Source: a bacterium
GTDB lineage: Bacteria; Chloroflexota; Dormibacteria; UBA8260; Bog-877
Direction: 5' to 3'
DNA length: 5,592 nt
NCBI GenBank assembly: GCA_021817025.1
Contig: JAKAWF010000251.1
Span: 1 to 5,592, forward strand
The translations under genes were made by a program, and so were the position numbers. Shown one piece after another: positions 5,538 through 5,592 of this stretch (its first letter is position 1; every line of letters begins with the position of its first letter). The notes under the pieces are model-generated. The model worked only from the letters and a program-made list of their open reading frames with translations. It was not told where the DNA came from and made no database searches.

Positions 5538-5592
5538 GTGGCCGTCACCCCGGAGCGGCCAGCGTTCTCCAAGGACAAGTTCAGTTTGCCCA
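5538..5592 (+). CDS. Start of an unidentified gene, cut by the window edge
   Basis: From a GTG at 5538 the frame is open to the edge and reads VAVTPERPAFSKDKFSLP. Of the 17 codons after the start, 15 end in G or C, as in the real genes here. The competing frame from the ATG at 5534 has only 9 of 18 and looks less gene-like. GGAGGGG (5516-5522) is 15 bases before the GTG, longer than usual, and 11 bases before the ATG. The strong promoter at 5471-5499 shows that something is transcribed. I do not recognise the protein from 18 residues. Confidence 0.45.
   Translation, partial: MAVTPERPAFSKDKFSLP

Overview
This is a GC-rich bacterial window with GTG starts, strong Shine-Dalgarno (SD) sequences, strongly G/C third codon positions and -35/-10 promoters of the primary-sigma type. 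That fits an Actinomycetota-like or neighbouring high-GC lineage. No marker gene is present, so the taxon cannot be fixed from the sequence alone.

All recognisable intact genes are on the + strand. (1) Bases 1-1107 are the C-terminal three quarters of an NAD-dependent aldehyde dehydrogenase, closely resembling gamma-aminobutyraldehyde dehydrogenase (PatD/YdcW) of putrescine breakdown. (2) Bases 1108-1682 hold two small GC hairpins, a decayed and frameshifted start of an insertion-sequence transposase on the - strand with a tandem 20-bp terminal repeat, a near-consensus promoter (TTGACA, 17 bp, TAAGGT), and a small terminator-like hairpin in the leader. (3) Bases 1683-3824 encode a 713-residue exported protein of unknown function, probably a beta-propeller-like surface or secreted protein. 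(4) Bases 3825-4368 contain a 91-nt nested palindrome that can fold as a three-way junction, followed by about 415 bp with no convincing gene. (5) Bases 4369-5379 are a compact cluster: a possible 9-codon leader peptide, a 66-residue DUF2892-type two-helix membrane protein, an ECF sigma factor, and a 65-residue soluble zinc-finger anti-sigma factor overlapping it by 4 bases. (6) The window ends with a second near-perfect promoter (TTGACA, 17 bp, TAGAAT), a hairpin that buries an SD sequence, and the first 18 codons of another gene running off the edge.

The units look functionally separate: polyamine catabolism, an exported protein with its own promoter, and a small sigma/anti-sigma switch probably co-expressed with a membrane protein. 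The most interesting items are the three-way-junction palindrome after the exported-protein gene, the exported protein itself, and the DUF2892-ECF-ZAS cassette with its short upstream ORF. Nothing here is clear proof of a wholly new system.
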